From Macrotrachela quadricornifera (lineage: Eukaryota > Rotifera > Eurotatoria > Philodinida > Philodinidae): a stretch of 64,000 nucleotides of DNA. The DNA is taken from contig JAJEKB010021191.1 of the NCBI GenBank assembly GCA_022393335.1, forward strand, positions 1,948,372-2,012,371, written 5' to 3'. The notes under the pieces are model-generated. The model was not told where the DNA came from. It did not search any database and was given only the letters and a program-made list of their open reading frames with translations. Of the stretch, positions 49,139 through 60,099 are shown one piece after another. Each line of letters begins with the position of its first letter. The first letter of the stretch is position 1. Made by a program: the position numbers and the translations under genes.

Positions 49139-49613
49139 TCTTCATATAAATTGTTTCATCTTATATTTACAATTTCTTTTCTTTGTAACGTACACTATTA
49201 TTTAATAAAGAATCTCGCAGAATTTCTCAACGTATTCATTTTGAAAAACAAAATACAAGGTTTTGTAGAGCTCGAAAAGTTATATCTAATGATATATATA
49301 TATATATATATATCAGATGGTTTTCTATTCAGTTTCGAGAAGTTTTCTTTGGTGAAATATACGTTGAGATTATCAATTATTTAGGTTCAGAGCATTAGAC
49401 TATCATATGGAAATGATCCTTATCAGAATACGATAACAATTACTTTCTTACCTAGTTTTTTAATTTTTTGTTTTTCAAGACCTAGTGGCACCAACGTGAT
49501 TTTTTTCTCAAAAACTGTACCTAGTCATGATTTATCGTTAGCCATGAAAACCATATTAAAAATCGAAGTAGTTGTAGAGGAACATAGTTAACACTGTAAT
49601 TTTATATTTTTTA
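49139..49613. other. AT-rich spacer with a TA microsatellite
   Basis: A (TA)n run lies at ~49292-49313. No gene recognised. Confidence 0.5.
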
Positions 49614-50196
49614 CTTAGGTGTATTCAAAAGTAATGTCTTATTTTCTTATAAAAGGTTCAAAACAAAATTCTTTTTTATTATAGGATAATAGAGAAAATG
49701 AAGCGAAGATTTTTCTATGCTTGAAGATCACTGTTCAACTGATATGATCATAATAAAATTTTGATAAAAACTGTTTTTATTAAAAGTTAACTTTCGAGTA
49801 GGGTAGATTATGTGAGTACACTTTGCATTTCAGTTTTCATTCACGTAATACATTGTATTGAAAAACGTGAAAAAGAGAAGGTATTTTCAAGGCAGCGAAA
49901 ATTGATCGTACGGAACTTTGCTTTTTTTGAAAACAAGATGTATCTTATGGTATATTGCAAAAATGAAGTCATCTTGTACAATAAAAAAAAATCTCGCTTT
50001 CGTACGATCGAAAACTGGTGTCTCGAAATTTTGTTCATTTTGAAAACAAAAGAACATAACTATAAAATAAACGATCTTAGGTAAATTGCAAAGCTTAAAA
50101 ATCATAACCGTTTAATCTATCCCATCAGAAAATATTGCTTTGATCCTTTTATAAGAAAATAAGATAATTACGACATTGCTTTTGGATACACCTAAG
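49614..50196. mobile_element. Tc1/mariner-like MITE, family A
   Basis: Termini CTTAGGTGTATTCAAAAGTA and the inverse of CTTAGGTGTATCCAAAAGCA, each bordered by TA (49612-49613, 50197-50198). The subterminal TTATTTTCTTATAAAAGG is mirrored near 50145-50165. The central part (CGTACGATCGAAAACTGG, TTTTGTTCATTTTGAAAACA) is shared with the elements at 50999-51982 and 57062-57240. Non-coding. Confidence 0.85.
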
Positions 50197-50389
50197 TACA
50201 ATCTGTATTAATATTAGAATGGCACAAAGAACAACAAGAATATATATTGTCATATAATTTTAAAAAATAGAATTTGTAATTGTACATGTTTCAGTAGTTG
50301 ATAAAATATTAAAATAGAGCAGCATAGGAATTCCATGAAGACACCAAACAATAACCATAATAAATACAATTCCCTTTTCTGAAAAAAAA

Positions 50390-50650
50390 GGGTAATAGGG
50401 CGTTTAAATACGCCGGCTAAAATCCCTAAAGTTTGTGTCTGTTTATCTGTCCTAACCAATCAGAAAATGGCAACGATTATATTGAGAATACTAGAATGTA
50501 ATAGTTTCTAAAAATGTTCCTAAAGAGTTTGAGAGGTCGAGGAATCGAATTGTGCTATTAATTTTTTATGATTTTACAATAATTTTTGCTTACGTCAAAA
50601 AATGATGTTTTTAGTAAAATTTGACCAAAGCACTTTTAAAGGCGAGGAAG
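50390..50650 (-). repeat. Dispersed repeat, copy B
   Basis: Inverse-orientation partner of the 39300-39550 repeat (TCTGTCCTAACCAATCAG, GAGGTCGAGGAATC, CTATTAATTTTT). It extends slightly further than copy A on its 5' side (TTACGTCAAAAAATGATGTT). Class unknown. Confidence 0.7.
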
Positions 50651-50998
50651 CAATTAGTGTGATTAGGTTTCAAAAGTTTTTTTTTGCAAAATTTGCTCAA
50701 AGATTGTCTAGATCAAGAAATCGTTTGATAGCATTAGTTTTTGTAAAAATTTTGAAAGGAGTTTTCGATTGCAAAAGATTTTTTCTAAGAAAATAACGAT
50801 TTGTTTCCCGAATTGAAGCAAGGATCATATAGCACAAAATAAATTTGTAGTTTCACAGGTATGTTTGTGTATTCACCTCAATTGTAAAATAGTGTCGTCT
50901 AGATTAACTTTTTCGGAACAGAGGTGCAAGGGTTGTACCACCTGTTTTTCTATTAGGAAAAATATTTCGTTCACACTTGTGTATTAATAATTTTTATA

Positions 50999-51982
50999 TT
51001 TAGGGCAATCCAAAAGTAGTGAGCCTAATATTATATTTTCTCATAGACCGCTTGGAAAAACTTTCTTTTTTATGGGCAAATAGAGCGTCTTTTGTTATAT
51101 CTTTCTATGCTATTTGATTACTATTTAATTGGTCTTATAATGATACAAACTCGATAAGAACTGGTTTTGTTGAAAATCAGCTGGTAGTGCATTGAGATCA
51201 TAATGAGTACGACACTAAAAAAACGCGGCACTCTTGTATTTCATTTTATCATCACTTAATGCGTCATATTAAAGAAAGAAAATATACTAGAAGATGCAGC
51301 GTTAAAAGCTCTACAAATTATAAAGGACTGCTTATTGTATAGTTGCACTTTTTATTTTCAAAATAGACAAAACTTTGAGCGATCAAATTGTGACGTTGTG
51401 AAAGCCAGATGATTTTTTGGTAAAAGATGAAATCGGTTTTTTCTATCCCATCTTTTTATAATTGTTCTTTGTAAATTACAGAGCTTAACACGCTGCTTCT
51501 TGTAACGTATTTTGTTTTTTAAGTAAAACATATGAAGTAATAAAAAGATGAGATAGGGAAAATCGAATGCATCTTTTACTAAAAAAACCTCTCGTTTCTG
51601 CAACGTTGAAATTTCGTTGTTCAGAGATTTGTCTATTCCGAAATCAAAAAATGTAACCATAGAATATGCTATTCTTTATAAATTGTAGAGCTTTTCACGC
51701 TGTACCTTCTGATATGTCTTGTTTCTTTAATATACTCTATTAAGTGATAATAAAGTAGAATGCAAAAGTGCCACACGCATTATGATCTAATGCTACCAGA
51801 TGATTTTCAACAAAAACAGTTCTTATCAAGTTTTTATTATTATAAGACCAATTGAATAGTGATCAAATAGCATAGAAAAATAGACCAAAAGACCATCTAT
51901 CTGATCCTAATAAAGAAAAATTTTTCCACGCACTCTATAGGAAAATATGATATCAAGCTCACTACTTTTAGATTCCCCTAAG
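50999..51982. mobile_element. Tc1/mariner-like MITE, family A (long form)
   Basis: Termini TTTAGGGCAATCCAAAAGTA and the inverse of CTTAGGGGAATCTAAAAGTA, each bordered by TA (50997-50998, 51983-51984). An inner inverted repeat (ATGCAGCGTTAAAAGCTCTAC near 51294 against GTAGAGCTTTTCACGCTGTAC near 51686) and TTCTTATCAAG/CTTGATAAGAA words are mirrored. 984 bp with no transposase. Its right end interrupts a small secreted-protein gene. Confidence 0.85.
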
Positions 51983-52143
51983 TAAGTACATCGTCCATGA
52001 CTTCTTCCTCTGCTACCATCGCCATATGAACCCCAATTAGAACAATACATTGTAGATGAATTACATGCATCTTCATTACCAATAGTATAACAGAAAATTA
52101 ATAATAGACAAAAACTGATAGATATTTTGTTGTATTGTTTCAT
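51983..52143 (-). pseudogene. Small secreted Cys-containing peptide gene cut by a MITE
   Basis: The ATG at 52143 starts a signal peptide (KISISFCLLLIFCYTIG) followed by a short mature part with three cysteines (DACNSS, MYCSNW, GRCTY) and Gly/Arg/Ser-rich spacing. At C-T-Y the sequence runs into the TA and terminus of the element at 50999-51982, which supplies a false 24-codon tail ending at 51907. Beyond the element's other end the frame resumes with a few codons and a TGA, so the native protein was probably ~60 residues. No family recognised. Confidence 0.5.
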
Positions 52144-52159
52144 TTTGTATTATTCTATT

Positions 52160-53005
52160 GAAAACTTAGATTTATGTATTAATCTCTATTCTTATATATA
52201 TAGATTTTGAAAATCTCCCATTCTTATAATCACTTCTTTAAGAAATAATGGCATGATAGATTAAGAGGGAAACTTTGCAATCTGTCTTAAGATACTATAT
52301 GGGAAAAATATTTATCATAACTATGAAACATTTGATCTTTACTCATTAATAATACGTTTATTGTGATGTGAGAATATCAACTGAGATATTTCTCAATCTA
52401 TCAAAGATATATTTTAATAGTTTTTTTCGCAGTTCCTATTAGATGATATGTTTAGATATCTAATGGAATTATTCTATGTATTACATGATAATGTTGGCGA
52501 AGAAAAGAACAGAAAAAAATACACTCCTAGTGTATGGGAATATTTTCTATTGTATTTTCCTCAGCAACAGTCAGACATTGATTAATCAGAAAATAACATC
52601 TTACAATAAAAGGATGAGTCATATTTTTCGTTAAAGTTACAAGAAAAATCAAAGATACAAAATAATATTTAAAATATTACATTTTTGATTAGTAATGTTT
52701 GTAGATGATGTTTATGTACTTGAATATATTTCGAACAGATTGTGATATGGAAAATTAGTAGATAAGAAAAAGTATTTGCTGCTTCTGAAGGATAAATTTT
52801 TATATCATATAATCAATAGTTTCTTTCTTATAATATATAAACAACCAAATTTCAATAAAGATGTAATTTTATAAAAATATAACTTTTCTAAATGATGATA
52901 TATTCAATGCAATATCTATACAAATATTTATTTTAGATTCTTCACTCCATTTATAACAAAATTTTGTTGAAATAATTTTTGTCATATTTATTGAACAAAG
53001 ATATA
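52160..53005. other. AT-rich spacer
   Basis: No gene, repeat or RNA recognised. Confidence 0.5.
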
Positions 53006-53007
53006 TA

Positions 53008-53079
53008 AGCAGCGTGGCGCAGTGGAAGCGTGCTGGGCTCATAACTCAGAGGTCGGTAGATCGAAACTACTCGCTGCTA
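53008..53079 (+). tRNA. Initiator tRNA-Met (CAT)
   Basis: A 72-nt cloverleaf: acceptor AGCAGCG/CGCTGCT (perfect) plus discriminator A, anticodon arm CTGGG-CTCATAA-CTCAG and a T loop containing ATCGAAA instead of TTCGA. An A1-T72 acceptor pair and an AUCG T loop are hallmarks of eukaryotic initiators. The usual three G-C pairs of the anticodon stem are here two plus a G-T (CTCAG rather than CCCAG). A poly-T tract follows at 53083-53091, the normal pol III stop. Confidence 0.93.
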
Positions 53080-53474
53080 TATTTTTTTTTTCACCTGTGA
53101 ATATTATTTCGAAATATTATGCAATTAATGAGAAAAAGAAATATTTATTCTGCTGCTTTTTATTTTTAGAATATATCATATCTACAAACTAAAAAAGTAA
53201 CTTAGAAAGAGAAGTATGATGAAAAACTGATTTGTTAATCTTTGTCTTGTAAATTATAATATCAGCTAGTGAATTTTAGGTATAGATCATTGTGAAACTA
53301 AGATATAAAACATACTTTTTAATATTCATTTTATTCAAATGAAAATAAATCGAAGTAGATTCAGCAACACAACTAAATATTGCTTCTTCATTTTATTCAG
53401 AATATCAATCATATTTTAAATTTATTCATATGGTACAAACAATTTCAATACATGTACATAATTATTAAAATATA

Positions 53475-54951
53475 CAGGTGTTTGCAAACAAAATTGGAAA
53501 AATCGTTTTTCCTTTAAAATAGCTGTTTCTCTACTATTATAAGTGACTACAAAAGTAATCTCTTCGATATATATATTGATTCAATTATGCTATTGACCAC
53601 TAACTTGAGAAATCATCATTTTACAATTTTGTCTTTTTGGAACAGAGACATACGAACTGCTTTTCTTCTTCATCGTAAAACAAGCATTTCACTGAGTACT
53701 ATTTATTACAATATTGACAAATTAAAACAAATAGATTCATTTAAACATCGAGGTGAAAATGGTCGACCACGTGTTCTTGGTGAAGAAGAAAAAAAAGCTA
53801 TTGGTCAATACATTCGGCATAACAATGAAATAACTCTTAATGAAATGAAAGAAAAATTATCAAGAATGCACCACAAATCAGTATCTACATCAACAATAAG
53901 TCGTCGCCTTCATGAATATGGTTATAAAAATGTTTTGCCTCAATCTACTCACATGTTAACATCGGATGAAAAACAATGATATGTACAATGGGTCAAAAAG
54001 CATAAAAATGATGATTTCAATACTGCAATATTTATAAATGAATTTTTATTCCAGCTTTTTTGTAATACAATTTATCAATGAACGTAAAATTCTAATCAAC
54101 AATTTAAATGCTCACCTAAAAGTCATTAGAAGGTCCATGTTTGGGTTGCAATAAATGTGAAAGGTATATTAACATATCACACATTTCGATGCAATCTCGA
54201 TGGTTCATATTATGCTTCTATCCTTGAAGATTAGATTCTTCCAGCTGCGACACGTAAATAATGAAAGAAAATAATTTAGCGTTACTTATGTATTCATTCG
54301 TTTTTAGACCAATTTGGTTCAAATGGGCGTTTGCAACTGGACAACGACCCCAAACAAACGAGTAATATTTGTCAAAAATTTATTGACGAGAATGTACTAT
54401 AGCCATTAGATTGGCTATCGAACAGTCCTAATGCAATTCCCATCGAAAGTATCTGGTTGATTGTGAAACACAACGTGGAAAAAAGAAGACCAACAAATAT
54501 GAATGAGCTCGAACTATTTTTAGCTGAAGAATTTAAAAATATTGATATTGAAGTTGCGAAAAATTGTTTGATGTCAACGAAAAACGATGTTTGTCTCTTA
54601 TCGATGGTAAAGATAAACGAATAAAATATTGAACTACGATATTCGATATTACTAGTTGTAAGGTGTTAATTACTATGCAAATCTTTGAGAGGGTTCTTGT
54701 TTGACGAAATATTATATAACAAGATGGACGAGTTCTATTTCAAATACCTCAATATAATATTTAGAGAAGAAATTCAAAAAAAAAGACTTGTATAATATAT
54801 TTTTTATAAGTCAATCAAAAGAATATGAAATTATATTGGTATATAGAACTCGTCGTCAGCCATCTACTACACTATAAAACAATTCTGAGAGCACTTGTAT
54901 AGAAGAAGGTATCTGCGAAAGAAGGTTTCCAAGTTTTTTTGTAGATACCTG
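53475..54951 (+). mobile_element. Full-length but dead Tc1-like transposon
   Basis: Termini CAGGTGTTTGCAAACAAAAT and the inverse of CAGGTATCTACAAAAAAACT, bordered by TA (53473-53474, 54952-54953). The body carries a decayed Tc1-type transposase, described separately. Length (1477 bp) and single internal gene fit the Tc1 group. Confidence 0.85.
53587..54625 (+). pseudogene. Tc1/IS630-type transposase, inactivated
   Basis: 53587-53979 encodes the N-terminal DNA-binding half: first HTH (LLHRKTSISLSTIYYNIDKL), a GRPR hook-like motif (NGRPRVLGEEEKK) and second HTH (KSVSTSTISRRLHEYGYK). A TGA then ends the frame. Catalytic-half fragments follow in other frames: QLDNDPKQTSN with the second catalytic Asp (~54338) and LDWLSNSPNAIPIESIWLIV (~54402), where the third DDE residue survives as IES in a usual NPIEN context. 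At least three stops or frameshifts remain, so it is inactive. Confidence 0.8.
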
Positions 54952-55089
54952 TAATTAACTTAAGTATTTATTTGATTTTCTTTTATCAATTTGTAGAAAC
55001 ATATATTCAAATAAAATTATAAACTTTTGAAAAACAAACATATTTTTTCAATTAATTTCATTCTAGATTTTTTAATACAAAATATAGAA

Positions 55090-55720
55090 TTTTGTTTTAA
55101 ACAAACGAATTAGCTCATGTTTATGGAAAATAAATTTATTGATACATATAAATTTAATTATCCAATATGGGTAAAAGAAAAAGAAACAATAAGTTATAAT
55201 AAAATATTATTCAAAATTTATTTTTAGGTCAACAAAACCATTATAAAAAATAAAGAATCTTTTTCATCGTTATTTTATCTTCGGAAATTTTTCTTTATTG
55301 TTGTTATATAAATTACGTCAAGCAGAAACAATAACTGAATTAATATCTGGTCAATCACACATAGATACAATAGAGAGCCGAATTGTGAACATGGTTTGTT
55401 CAATTAATGATAGTTATGAACTGTTAGATGAACTTGTCATTGAATACGGTAAAAAAAAGTTCTTATTTTTTTTTTTAATTTTAAATTTGTTTTAAAATTT
55501 TTCTCATTTAGATAAAATTGTTGGTTGATCGGTTTTTTTAAATAAAAGATTTTAGCTTAATCTTTTGTTTCTTTTGTCGCAAAAAAAGAATTGGTGACTA
55601 TGATACACTTTATAGTAAAAGAAATAACATTCATTCAACTAGATTGAGTGATATCGGTGTTAAATATTTTCAACGATTTATTAATGTGAGGATGTTAAGA
55701 AACGAAAACACTCTCAATGT
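55090..55720 (+). pseudogene. Unassigned decayed gene or exon cluster
   Basis: Exon-like pieces: YKFNYPIW before a GTAAAA donor (55171), a helical stretch KLRQAETITELISGQSHI to DELVIEYG before GTAAAA (55450), and RIGDYDTLYSKRNNIHSTR (~55590-55645). Frames do not join cleanly: a one-base shift is needed near 55290. Perhaps a coiled-coil protein relic. Family not recognised. Confidence 0.3.
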
Positions 55721-56019
55721 AAGAACATTTAATTGAATACGAAAGAACATGCAAACTTCATCACTGAATAAGATATAAATATCTAATGATATATGATTTT
55801 ATTTAGGGAGGCTAGTCAGTTCCACATTTTAAAATATATAATAGAGTAAGTCAAGGTATGTTGACTGTTTTCATTCGAAGACAAGGAAGAAACATTTTGT
55901 ATGAATTTGTGTTTGATGCAACAATTCGAGAGAAATGAGATTGATAATAAAGAAAAACAATGAATTTATTTAATTTAATCTAATATATTCTATGTAATTC
56001 TAATTTATTTCTGGAAGAT

Positions 56020-57056
56020 GCTCATGTAAAAAAAGTTAGAGAAAAAGTCAGATTAAAATCGCTTTTTAATCAATTAATCTAAAAAGTTGGATTTCCATTG
56101 CTTATTTCATCTATTTTCGATTATAATCGACTAAAAGTGGTCACAAAACATCGATTTTAATTGATTCTTTTTGTCAACTTACAATCGATTATAATTGAAA
56201 ATAGGTGACATAATCGATGGAAACCCAGCTTTTTAGATTATCTGATTAAAATCGATTAAAAGCGTATGATTTTAACTGATTTTTAATGATTTTTTAATCA
56301 ATTTTAATCAAAAAACATTTGATTTTTCTGCTAAGTTTTGTTACATGGGAAAAGACATGCATTGTTGAAACTAGGGATTTTGTCGAAAAATGCCCATACT
56401 TTCAATTCTCCAAAAATATTAGCTGATGTTTTCGTTTTGCCTCACTCATTCATCCTAAACCGCTGAAAATCACATATATGAAATTGAAGTCTTAATATGT
56501 CGACTTAATAAAACAGGACGACTAACTTATATATCTAGCACAGATTAGGATTAGGAAGTTTTTGTTATTCAACCTGTAGGTTGCAAGACGATTCAAGCTT
56601 TTCAAATCTATTCAATAGGTTTCATCCAAATAATCCCTTTTTTAATACAAATTAAAGTAAAAACCACTTCTAATTGATTTGATTAATAATCTATATCTCT
56701 GATTTCATCCAAAAAACCTGATTTCTATGACTTAATATTAAAATCGTTTTTAGTTGATTCGATAAAAAATCTATTCTTCTGATTTCATCGATTTGATTAC
56801 AAATCTATTTCTCTGTTTTCTCAGTAATAATCTGATTTCTATGGTTTGAAATAGAAATCATTTGTAATTGATTTGATTAAAAATCTATTTTTCAAATTTC
56901 TCTGGAATAATCGATTAAAATGGATTAGCTTTTGATAAAATCAGTGAAAATCGATTATGGAATTACATTTAATCCAAAATTGTTGTATTTAATCGATTTT
57001 TTCTGAATTTTTGCTTAATAATTGATTTTAATCCGATTTTTGGGCATTTTTTACAT
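56020..57056. mobile_element. Element made of diverged AATCGATTTTAAT-type repeats
   Basis: Begins CATGTAAAAAAAGTTAG...GATTAAAATCG and ends with the inverse (CGGATTAAAATC, TTTTTTACATG). Much of the body is an irregular array of TTTTAATCGATT, ATTGATTTGATTAAAAAT and similar words in both orientations. The flanks share TGCTC (56015-56019; 57061-57065), but a target duplication is not certain. Non-coding. Confidence 0.55.
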
Positions 57057-57065
57057 GGGTTGTGC

Positions 57066-57240
57066 TCAGCGTCAAAAAATGGTCGCATAGAATTTTGTCC
57101 ATTTTGAAAACAATAGGTACATATATAAAATAAGCCTTTTAGTATAAATTGCAGAGATTTTCACGCTGCATCTTCTGGTATATTTAGATTTGTTAATACA
57201 ATGTGTTAAGTAATGGAAAAATGAAATGAAAAAAGGCGGT
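57066..57240. mobile_element. Internal fragment of a family A MITE
   Basis: Matches the inner part of the element at 50999-51982: TTTTGTCCATTTTGAAAACA, AAATTGCAGAGATTTTCACG, CTGCATCTTCTGGTATAT. It lacks both termini. Confidence 0.65.
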
Positions 57241-57430
57241 TTTCTTTGTCTGAGGAAGACCCACCCACTGAGAAAAGAAAAGCCTCTGCTTGACACTTTT
57301 CCAACTAATCTTTAGTTTATTTTTGAATCTTGGTAATTCTCTAACTTTACAAAGTCAATTACATCTTGGATTAGACAACGCACTGCATGCGAATGGTAGG
57401 TGATGATGATCCGTTGAGAAAGGATCGAAA

Positions 57431-57649
57431 CTAGTCGTGGCATTTCTTTTCCATGATGGTCATCCCCTCCACTCTTGCACTTTCAGTAACAATCACACTT
57501 GGTTCTAAGATGTGAGGATAGAATTTAGTATTAGTTTCTATTTTTTGGCAAAGGAGAATATTGAAGATGGCTTGATGAATATTACGAACGTGAATATTTT
57601 TTCCGTATATGTTCAAATGGTTAGAACAAAGAAGAGTAAATGAAATCAT
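57431..57649 (-). other. Unassigned short open frame
   Basis: A 72-codon frame (SFTLLCSNHLNIYGKNIH, then VTESARVEGMTIMEK) in the 3' flank of the ART gene on the same strand. It shows mild coding character but no recognised family and no splice link. Possibly a relic exon. Confidence 0.25.
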
Positions 57650-57864
57650 TTTTTAATTTCTGTGACGATTGCAGAAAAGAATTGTAGAGACATAAGTCTG
57701 ATTCTAAATATCTGTTCGAATGTTGTCTTTTCTATATAAGTACTGAATGATATGACGATGCTCTCGAGGAGAGAAAGATTTACCATTCACTAAGATTAGC
57801 TTCTTGAATTTTGAAGACAATGGACGAACAGAAGATAAAATCATGTGCGAAAAAATTATAAAAT

Positions 57865-59892
57865 CTACTCGGATCGGAAAATTTGATTGATGAAAGCTTC
57901 CAGATTGATATTTTCCAAGTTTAAATCTTTCGACGGTGGACAAGCAGCTTCTAATTCATTACATTTCTTCAACATTTCAGAAGCTTCTTTAAATTTCTTT
58001 TGTTTCTTGTAGATTTTAGCAATATGTCGGTAAGTAAGAGCAAGATCATGAGGAGAACATTCAAGGCTTTTCTGTTGTCCATCGAGACATTTATATAATA
58101 TATCCAAAGCTTTATCATTTAGATTCAATTCTTCATAAGTATCAGCCATACTCTCGTATAGATAAAATATATCAAGATGACTTGACGGTAGATAAGCAAG
58201 CATAAGTTCTAGAGCATGTTCGTAACAATCCATTGCTTCCTCGTATTTCTTAAAACAATAATGTAGAATATGTCCCATACTATCATAAGAATAAGCAATA
58301 TTTGTGTAATCTGGCTGTAATGCTTTCAATTCAAGATTGATAGCTAATCGATAATGTTCCACTGCTTCTTTCTTTTGATTCACTGCACTACAGCTAATTG
58401 CTACATTATTATGATAAGAAGCAAGCAATGGATCATTTTCATTTACATGTTCCATAACAGTATTTAGTGCCTGTTGATGATAATATAATACTAAATCGTA
58501 ACCTTTCTCATCAACGTATATCAGAGCAAAGGTATCATACAATGTTGCTTTCATTTCCCATCCATTTTCTGATTGAAGATTCTCTTTACATAACTCAATT
58601 GCTTTCTGAAATCTATACATTCGTGCAAATAATCGACAGAGAGGAACTAGTGGATTAGGCCGTTCCACTTGTATAATTCTAGTCATGTGAATAGTCAGTT
58701 TATCTAATATCTCATCTTGATCTTTTGTAAGCGTAAGATATACATGCCAAATATTATCGAGCAATTTAATTTGTCTAATTCGAAAAATTGTACCCATCGA
58801 AAAAAGCCATTCATGTTCGGTACTACCAAAATGACTGAATTGTTCAATACTAGCAAAACAACTATTTGAATTACAATTCAAATCAACGGTAAGTTCCAAA
58901 ATCACAGCTACTGCTTCATCATCCGATTCACCGGCATAAATAAGTGCTACTTGTCGACTGGCACTTGTTGATAAAAAGTTAGATACTGAAAGTAGTCCGC
59001 CTTCATTGTTCTTTAACTTCCCAAACTCATCAATCGACATTCGTTGACCTCGATAAAGAGTTAATGTTGATGCAGACTGAGTATTATCTCTTATGGCACA
59101 AAATTGTATAAGTTGTTGATGAAGATGACGAATAAAAGTACGCATATTGTATAACGTTTCGACATGTTGAGTTCGAAGAGCTTTATAAACCATTTTATAC
59201 AGAAATGTATCTCTTGTATACCACCAAATGGCCTTGTTTGCTTCATAATTACGTTCAAATTCATCAATCATAGCGAGTTGAAAAGCATTATCAGCATAAA
59301 TTGTTCGACAATAATCAGCCAAATCTGATGTACTGTTATCCTGGAATTTTAAGAAAATATCTTTTAATAATTGCGAAAACATGAAAGAATATTCTTGTTT
59401 GTTCAGATTTCTTGAAAATGGAAAAGAGATATTCGTTGTATTAACAGTTTTCAGTTCAGTGAGATCATTTTCTATTCGACGAATATCAGATTTAATTTGT
59501 TGAATCAATTCATTCATATTATCAAAGAGGCCTTTGATCTTTCGAATTGGTTCTGATCTTCTTTCATAATCATCTACTTTTAACGGACATAAGATATATA
59601 ACGCCGAAACAACTAAAAGATTTTGTATAATTGAAATAATCGATCGATGAACAGAATTCGTGATTATAAATAAAACGCGTTCATTTTTCAAAGTAGTTAT
59701 ATAATCAATACAAACATCAGAATCATTAAATACTTCAACGTCATTACTAAGTGCATGTAACTGATCGATTGTTTTCGTCACATTATCATCAGCTTCCAAC
59801 GCAGTATCGAGCCAAACAATAATAAAACTTTCCGCATATTGTCGAGTACCATTAAAATTATTCTTAACAGTATCTGCTGCATCGATTTCCAT
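57865..59892 (-). CDS. Arginine-type ADP-ribosyltransferase with C-terminal TPR array
   Basis: Single exon, 675 residues, intact. Residues ~1-155 are an N-terminal domain of unknown function common to this family (FIIVWLDTALE, then helical charged region). Residues ~160-390 are an ART domain with the R-S-E signature: LYRGQRMS (R281), LSTSASRQVA (S308-T-S) and STEHEWLFSMGTIFRI, whose E359-x-E361 is the ExE of arginine-specific mono-ARTs. All catalytic residues are present, so it is likely active; it transfers ADP-ribose from NAD to arginine. Residues ~405-650 are about six kinesin-light-chain-like TPRs (e.g. YHQQALNTVMEHVNENDPLL, EHYRLAINLELKAL, CYEHALELML), probably for partner binding. No signal peptide or TM, so cytosolic. 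ART-TPR proteins are numerous in bdelloids. An upstream overlapping 76-codon frame (60094-59864) may be an uORF. Confidence 0.9.
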   Translation of the reverse strand: MEIDAADTVKNNFNGTRQYAESFIIVWLDTALEADDNVTKTIDQLHALSNDVEVFNDSDVCIDYITTLKNERVLFIITNSVHRSIISIIQNLLVVSALYILCPLKVDDYERRSEPIRKIKGLFDNMNELIQQIKSDIRRIENDLTELKTVNTTNISFPFSRNLNKQEYSFMFSQLLKDIFLKFQDNSTSDLADYCRTIYADNAFQLAMIDEFERNYEANKAIWWYTRDTFLYKMVYKALRTQHVETLYNMRTFIRHLHQQLIQFCAIRDNTQSASTLTLYRGQRMSIDEFGKLKNNEGGLLSVSNFLSTSASRQVALIYAGESDDEAVAVILELTVDLNCNSNSCFASIEQFSHFGSTEHEWLFSMGTIFRIRQIKLLDNIWHVYLTLTKDQDEILDKLTIHMTRIIQVERPNPLVPLCRLFARMYRFQKAIELCKENLQSENGWEMKATLYDTFALIYVDEKGYDLVLYYHQQALNTVMEHVNENDPLLASYHNNVAISCSAVNQKKEAVEHYRLAINLELKALQPDYTNIAYSYDSMGHILHYCFKKYEEAMDCYEHALELMLAYLPSSHLDIFYLYESMADTYEELNLNDKALDILYKCLDGQQKSLECSPHDLALTYRHIAKIYKKQKKFKEASEMLKKCNELEAACPPSKDLNLENINLEAFINQIFRSE

Positions 59893-60099
59893 CTTGTTCG
59901 ATAGCTTTTGCTTCGTAAAACAAAAATAACTCTTCCTCTTTAATTATGTTACCTGTAAGCGAACTGTAATAAATTTGAAGTCCTCGCGTTGTATGAGTAA
60001 GACACAACGAAAAATCAACTGATCGATGCTGATGCAATCTATCGATTTGTAAATATAAAATAGAAGTTTGCTTTTTCTTCCTTTTCTCTTTCATACGTA

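Noticed and set aside
49841..50105. Overlapping frames on both strands in the 49.6-50.2 kb MITE
   Set aside because: They arise from the element's palindromic layout; no transposase motif is present.
59864..60094. Upstream exon of the ART gene (start KEKRKKKQTSILYLQIDR)
   Set aside because: No GT/AG pair joins it to the ART frame in phase; treated as a possible uORF only.
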